In this document: positions 6,299 through 8,981 of the stretch, one piece after another
Numbering within the stretch: position 1 is the first letter of the stretch
Layout: every line of letters begins with the position of its first letter
Origin: Bacteroidota bacterium
GTDB taxonomy: Bacteria; Bacteroidota; Ignavibacteria; UBA10030; UBA6906
Assembly: GCA_003541875.1 (NCBI GenBank)
Contig: DPLS01000191.1
Span: 453-9,433, forward strand
Direction: 5' to 3'
DNA length: 8,981 nucleotides
Position numbers and translations under genes: made by a program
The notes under the pieces: generated by a model
What the model was told of the DNA's origin: nothing
Database searches by the model: none
The model's input: only the letters and a program-made list of their open reading frames with translations

Positions 6299-8566
6299 AT
6301 GGCAAAGAAAATCGAAATAGACAAAGTACGCGACCTCTACCAAAAAAGTGCGGCCCGTGCGCAGGCCGAACGCTATTCATACGAGCGCGATTGGTTCCGA
6401 AACGTGCTCTACTTTCTTGGCATCCAATGGATTATCTACTCTCCGCAAACCCGTAAATGGCATCCGCGTAAAATTGCCAAGTGGGTTCCTCGTCCGGTAA
6501 CGAATAAGTTCGCATCGGTCGCAATGTCAATGATTCAGGTTCTCTCGCAGAATCCCCCTGCCGTTAGAGCACGAGCGGCGGGCAATGCTCCTGATGATAT
6601 CGCGGCTGCTGCCGTAGCAGATCGAAACTTTGACGTTATTCTCAAGGAGGCAGACGCGGATGAAGCAAGGCGCATCCTAGCGGCATGGAAGACGCTTTGT
6701 GGAACCGCCATCATTCACCCTCACTACGACAATGACCCGATCCATGGAACGACTACCATTCAGCACCTTCTTTGCCAGCAATGCGGTCAAACCTTCCCTC
6801 CTGACATGGCAATGCCAGATCAGAAACCGCCAAATCCTAATGCACTTATACCGGGCGGGGAGAGGGGCTCTGGTATGGGCATGGATGGAGCCGAAGCCAT
6901 GGGGCAGGGTGGGCCAATTCCTGATGTTCCGGGCATGTCGGGCGGAATGCCTCAAGAGCCTAGCGGTCCTGTCTGCCCGTATTGTCAGTCACCGGGAGCA
7001 ATTCTGACTCCAGACGGCTCCGGGGAAGAACTCCCGAATGGGAAGCTGGATATCGAAATCTTCTCTCCCTTTGAAGTGATGATGGACCTGGAGGGGCGTT
7101 CATGGAAAGACATTCCCATGCTCAACGTCCGGAGACGATATGATATCGATGTGGTGCGTCGCAAATACAACCGATTCGACTTGGAGCCTGACAATAATTC
7201 AAACGTCGGGGGTGCCATTGGACTCAATCTTCTTCGTGCAATTGCCTATGCTGCTGGAAACGCCGTGTACGGCACTGGAATCGCCAGCGGAAGGTCGCTC
7301 GGAGACGACCAGAGTATCACGCTTGACCAACTGTGGGTGCGTCCCTGTTCGGATTACCCCGAGGGATTGGTTGCCGTCTTCTCCAACAACGAAATAATCA
7401 ACGAAGACACAATCAAGGACGGCATTCCTTATCACAATAGGAAAGGCGATCCGCTGTGGCCTTGGCACCTTGATAAGTTCGACCACGTTCCGGGCAGGAC
7501 ATTTGGGCGCACTCCCCTTGATGACGTAGCGCCAAAGCAGGAACAGCGCAATAAAATAGAATCCCTTATTCAACTCATCATCACGCGCAGCGCTAATCCC
7601 CTGTGGCTTATCGCAAAGAACACGGGCGTAACTCAGATTACAGGGGAGCCCGGTCAGATGGTGGAAGGGAATTGGGGGGTCAACCCATCCCTGAAGCCCG
7701 AGAGGGTTCCGGGCGAAAACATTCCCACCAGTGTCATTGCGTGGCTTGAGAAGACCGACAAGGACATTGACGAGCTTGCCGGGATATTTGAGGTGCTGAA
7801 GGGCACTGCGCCCGCTGGAGTGACCGCAGGAACGGCTCTCAGGCTGTTGCTGGAACGTGCGCAGACGCGATTTACTCCGGTCGCAAAATACGGAGAGAAG
7901 GTTTGGCAGGATGTCTGTAGCGACCTTCTGTGCATGGCGCAAGAGTTCTGGACAGACGAACGCATAAGCAAGATTCAGGGGCCCGGTAATACATGGGAGA
8001 TAATCCAGTTCTCCAAGGCAGACCTGAAGGGGGATGTGGACGTCATCGTTGAAGCGGGAAGTTCGCTTCCCAAGAGCATCGTTGGAGAGCAAGCTCTAGT
8101 ACAGGATCTTGTCACCATGGGGGTAATCAACCCGCAGGACCCAGAGACGCAGTACAAGATTCTTGAGCGGTTTGGTTGCACGGATCTTCTCGGAGATACA
8201 GACGAGAACATCAAGCAGGCTCAACGGGAGAATTACGACTTCCAGAATGAAGACATTGAGCCAGTGATGGACCTGATAATTGACATGCATCAAGCGCATG
8301 TTAAGATCCACAAACAATTGGCGCTTACTTCGGATTTCAAAACGTGGGCTCCGGAAAAACAGAATGTTTTCAGACAGCATATTCTTAGTCATATGATGGC
8401 TCTTGCTCCACCTATGCCTGCCATGACGAGCGGTGCCGGGGGTGGGCAGGAAGGTGGCGCGGGTGCTTCAGGCGAAGCGTCCGCAACTGACGGCGGAGGG
8501 TCCGCGCCACCTCCTGAAGCCGGGGCTGACACGATGGAAGCGCCGATGCCGGGGGGTGTAATGTGA
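6299..8566 (+). CDS. Portal protein with zinc-knuckle insertion
   Basis: This 755-residue protein is a large portal, the dodecameric ring at one capsid vertex through which the terminase pumps DNA and to which the tail connector attaches. Supporting features are its place after the terminase module, the helical N-terminus with FLGIQWI (39-45), a central GRTFGRTPLDDVAPKQ segment (from 399) leading into the long helix QEQRNKIESLIQLIITRSAN, and the GTAPAGVTAGTALRLLLERA motif (from 502), characteristic of portals in the clip/stem-wing region. Two CxxC pairs (C159/C162 and C226/C229) flank a Gly/Pro/Met-rich linker (165-224) and probably form a Zn knuckle. The C-terminal 55 residues (701-755) are Gly/Ala/Pro-rich and probably disordered. 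ATG 6299 has only a weak SD (GGGTAA, 6290-6295). Both the insertion and the tail make it longer than typical 450-550-residue portals. The stop overlaps the GTG of a possible leader to the next gene. Confidence 0.9.
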   Translation: MAKKIEIDKVRDLYQKSAARAQAERYSYERDWFRNVLYFLGIQWIIYSPQTRKWHPRKIAKWVPRPVTNKFASVAMSMIQVLSQNPPAVRARAAGNAPDDIAAAAVADRNFDVILKEADADEARRILAAWKTLCGTAIIHPHYDNDPIHGTTTIQHLLCQQCGQTFPPDMAMPDQKPPNPNALIPGGERGSGMGMDGAEAMGQGGPIPDVPGMSGGMPQEPSGPVCPYCQSPGAILTPDGSGEELPNGKLDIEIFSPFEVMMDLEGRSWKDIPMLNVRRRYDIDVVRRKYNRFDLEPDNNSNVGGAIGLNLLRAIAYAAGNAVYGTGIASGRSLGDDQSITLDQLWVRPCSDYPEGLVAVFSNNEIINEDTIKDGIPYHNRKGDPLWPWHLDKFDHVPGRTFGRTPLDDVAPKQEQRNKIESLIQLIITRSANPLWLIAKNTGVTQITGEPGQMVEGNWGVNPSLKPERVPGENIPTSVIAWLEKTDKDIDELAGIFEVLKGTAPAGVTAGTALRLLLERAQTRFTPVAKYGEKVWQDVCSDLLCMAQEFWTDERISKIQGPGNTWEIIQFSKADLKGDVDVIVEAGSSLPKSIVGEQALVQDLVTMGVINPQDPETQYKILERFGCTDLLGDTDENIKQAQRENYDFQNEDIEPVMDLIIDMHQAHVKIHKQLALTSDFKTWAPEKQNVFRQHILSHMMALAPPMPAMTSGAGGGQEGGAGASGEASATDGGGSAPPPEAGADTMEAPMPGGVM
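6791..6970 (+). other. Low-complexity linker inside the portal zinc insertion
   Basis: These bases encode portal residues 165-224, dominated by Gly, Pro, Met and Asp and lacking predicted secondary structure. They lie between the two CxxC pairs, so the linker would loop out from a zinc site formed by its flanks. It looks like a flexible excursion on the portal surface rather than part of the conserved core. Confidence 0.65.
8399..8563 (+). other. Gly/Ala/Pro-rich C-terminal tail of the portal
   Basis: These bases encode the last 55 portal residues. The segment starts ALAPPMPAM and continues with runs of Gly, Ala, Ser, Pro and Glu, ending MPGGVM. It is GC-rich and lacks hydrophobic core residues, so it is probably disordered. 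Portal C-termini often line the capsid-interior crown, so this tail may lie inside the head. Confidence 0.6.
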
Positions 8567-8580
8567 AGGGAACCGTAGGA

Positions 8581-8709
8581 ATGTTTGAGCGCAAGACGAG
8601 CCCAAAACTGAAACGGGAAGATAGCTCGATCAAAGAAGCTATGAAAACCGTAATGGAATTGGGCAGGAAAAATAAACCGCCAATGCCAAAAGTGGAGAGG
8701 CGGAGGTAA
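8581..8709 (+). CDS. Small basic peptide after the portal (42 aa)
   Basis: This short gene begins at ATG 8581 and ends at TAA 8707-8709, giving 42 residues that start MFERKTSPKLKRED and end VERRR. It is strongly basic (many Lys and Arg) and has a short helical middle (IKEAMKTVMELG). AAGGG at 8566-8570, 10 bases upstream, could serve as SD. A GTG at 8563 in the same frame overlaps the portal stop in GTGA and would add six residues; either start is possible. The stop overlaps the next ATG in TAATG, which argues that it is really translated as part of the operon. Small basic proteins directly after the portal are common in phages, but no function can be given. Confidence 0.6.
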   Translation: MFERKTSPKLKREDSSIKEAMKTVMELGRKNKPPMPKVERRR

Positions 8710-8981
8710 TGCCAAAGACAGAGCACGGGCATCACCAACATGGAATATTCCAATCGCAGGGCAAGGAATGGGATTGGCGAAGAAAGCCTTCGGGTGAGCA
8801 ATGCGGCTGCTGCTTGAAGGCCATACCGCTGGACAGCGCAAGGCTAGTTGAGTTCCGCCCCACCGGAAAAGGCTTTGTTCTGGAAAAGCACTTGTATTGC
8901 ACAGACTGCATGGAGTTCGTAGATGCAAGCCAAATACTGTATTGTGATCCCGAACAAATATCCAGAGTACGCGCAAGCACT
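8709..8981 (+). CDS. Small zinc-ribbon-like protein, cut by the right edge
   Basis: An open frame starts at ATG 8709 in a TAATG overlap with the preceding stop and runs 91 codons to the right edge without a stop. The SD is probably GAGAGG at 8695-8700. The N-terminus is His/Gln-rich (HGHHQHG, residues 6-12). Two cysteine pairs follow: C32/C35 within QCGCC (C34 also present) and C64/C67 within YCTDC, with a further C79. The spacing fits a zinc ribbon or treble-clef-like Zn site. The gene is still in the head module, where a scaffold/protease or connector gene is usually expected next, but no such motif is visible. Its real length is not known from this window. Confidence 0.65.
   Translation, partial: MPKTEHGHHQHGIFQSQGKEWDWRRKPSGEQCGCCLKAIPLDSARLVEFRPTGKGFVLEKHLYCTDCMEFVDASQILYCDPEQISRVRAST

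Noticed and set aside
7199..8092. Long antisense frame (297 aa) opposite the portal gene
   Set aside because: It lies wholly within the portal coding region, has no SD or recognisable motif, and its composition is that of a reverse-strand shadow.
8389..8976. Antisense frames near the right edge (195, 129 and 82 aa)
   Set aside because: They mirror the Gly/Ala/Pro-rich portal tail and the two coupled small genes; forward coding with SD and TAATG coupling explains the region better.

Overview
The window is a compact stretch of a tailed double-stranded DNA bacteriophage (or prophage) genome, in the DNA-packaging/head region. The phage assignment rests on a large-terminase nuclease domain at the left and a portal protein at the right, the hallmark pair of Caudoviricetes packaging modules. 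All supported genes lie on the + strand and almost all are translationally coupled: stop/start overlaps of 1, 4, 11, 14 or about 32 bases, with only two short gaps (45 and 36 bases). Shine-Dalgarno sequences are purine-rich, so the host is a bacterium with ordinary SD-led initiation. Nothing here identifies the host taxon. No tRNA, CRISPR, IS element, integrase or clear terminator was seen, and no gene-free stretch reaches 300 bases.

Layout. Bases 1-65 hold the last codons of an upstream gene. Bases 85-273 encode a tiny zinc-ribbon protein. Bases 260-1249 encode the RNase H-like nuclease half of the large terminase, without the ATPase half. Bases 1246-1779 encode a protein of unknown function. 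A cassette of modification enzymes follows: a class I SAM methyltransferase (1769-2287), a radical SAM protein with a twitch/SPASM-like C-terminus (2256-3269), a STELLO/DUF288-like glycosyltransferase (3266-4186), a GT2-type glycosyltransferase (4183-4908), a small coiled-coil protein (4954-5244) and a third GT-A glycosyltransferase carrying a cysteine cluster (5234-6262). The portal (6299-8566) has a zinc-knuckle insertion and a Gly/Ala/Pro-rich tail. It is followed by a 42-residue basic peptide (8581-8709) and the start of a second small zinc-ribbon-like protein (8709 to the right edge).

How they may work together. Terminase and portal form the packaging motor. The methyltransferase, radical SAM and three glycosyltransferases sit between them in one transcriptional direction and look like an inserted biosynthetic cassette. 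It could build or transfer a methylated or otherwise altered sugar onto a virion protein, a host surface glycan or phage DNA; the sequence does not say which. The two points most worth following are the terminase split at the ATPase/nuclease boundary and this radical SAM-methyltransferase-triple glycosyltransferase cassette inside the packaging module.
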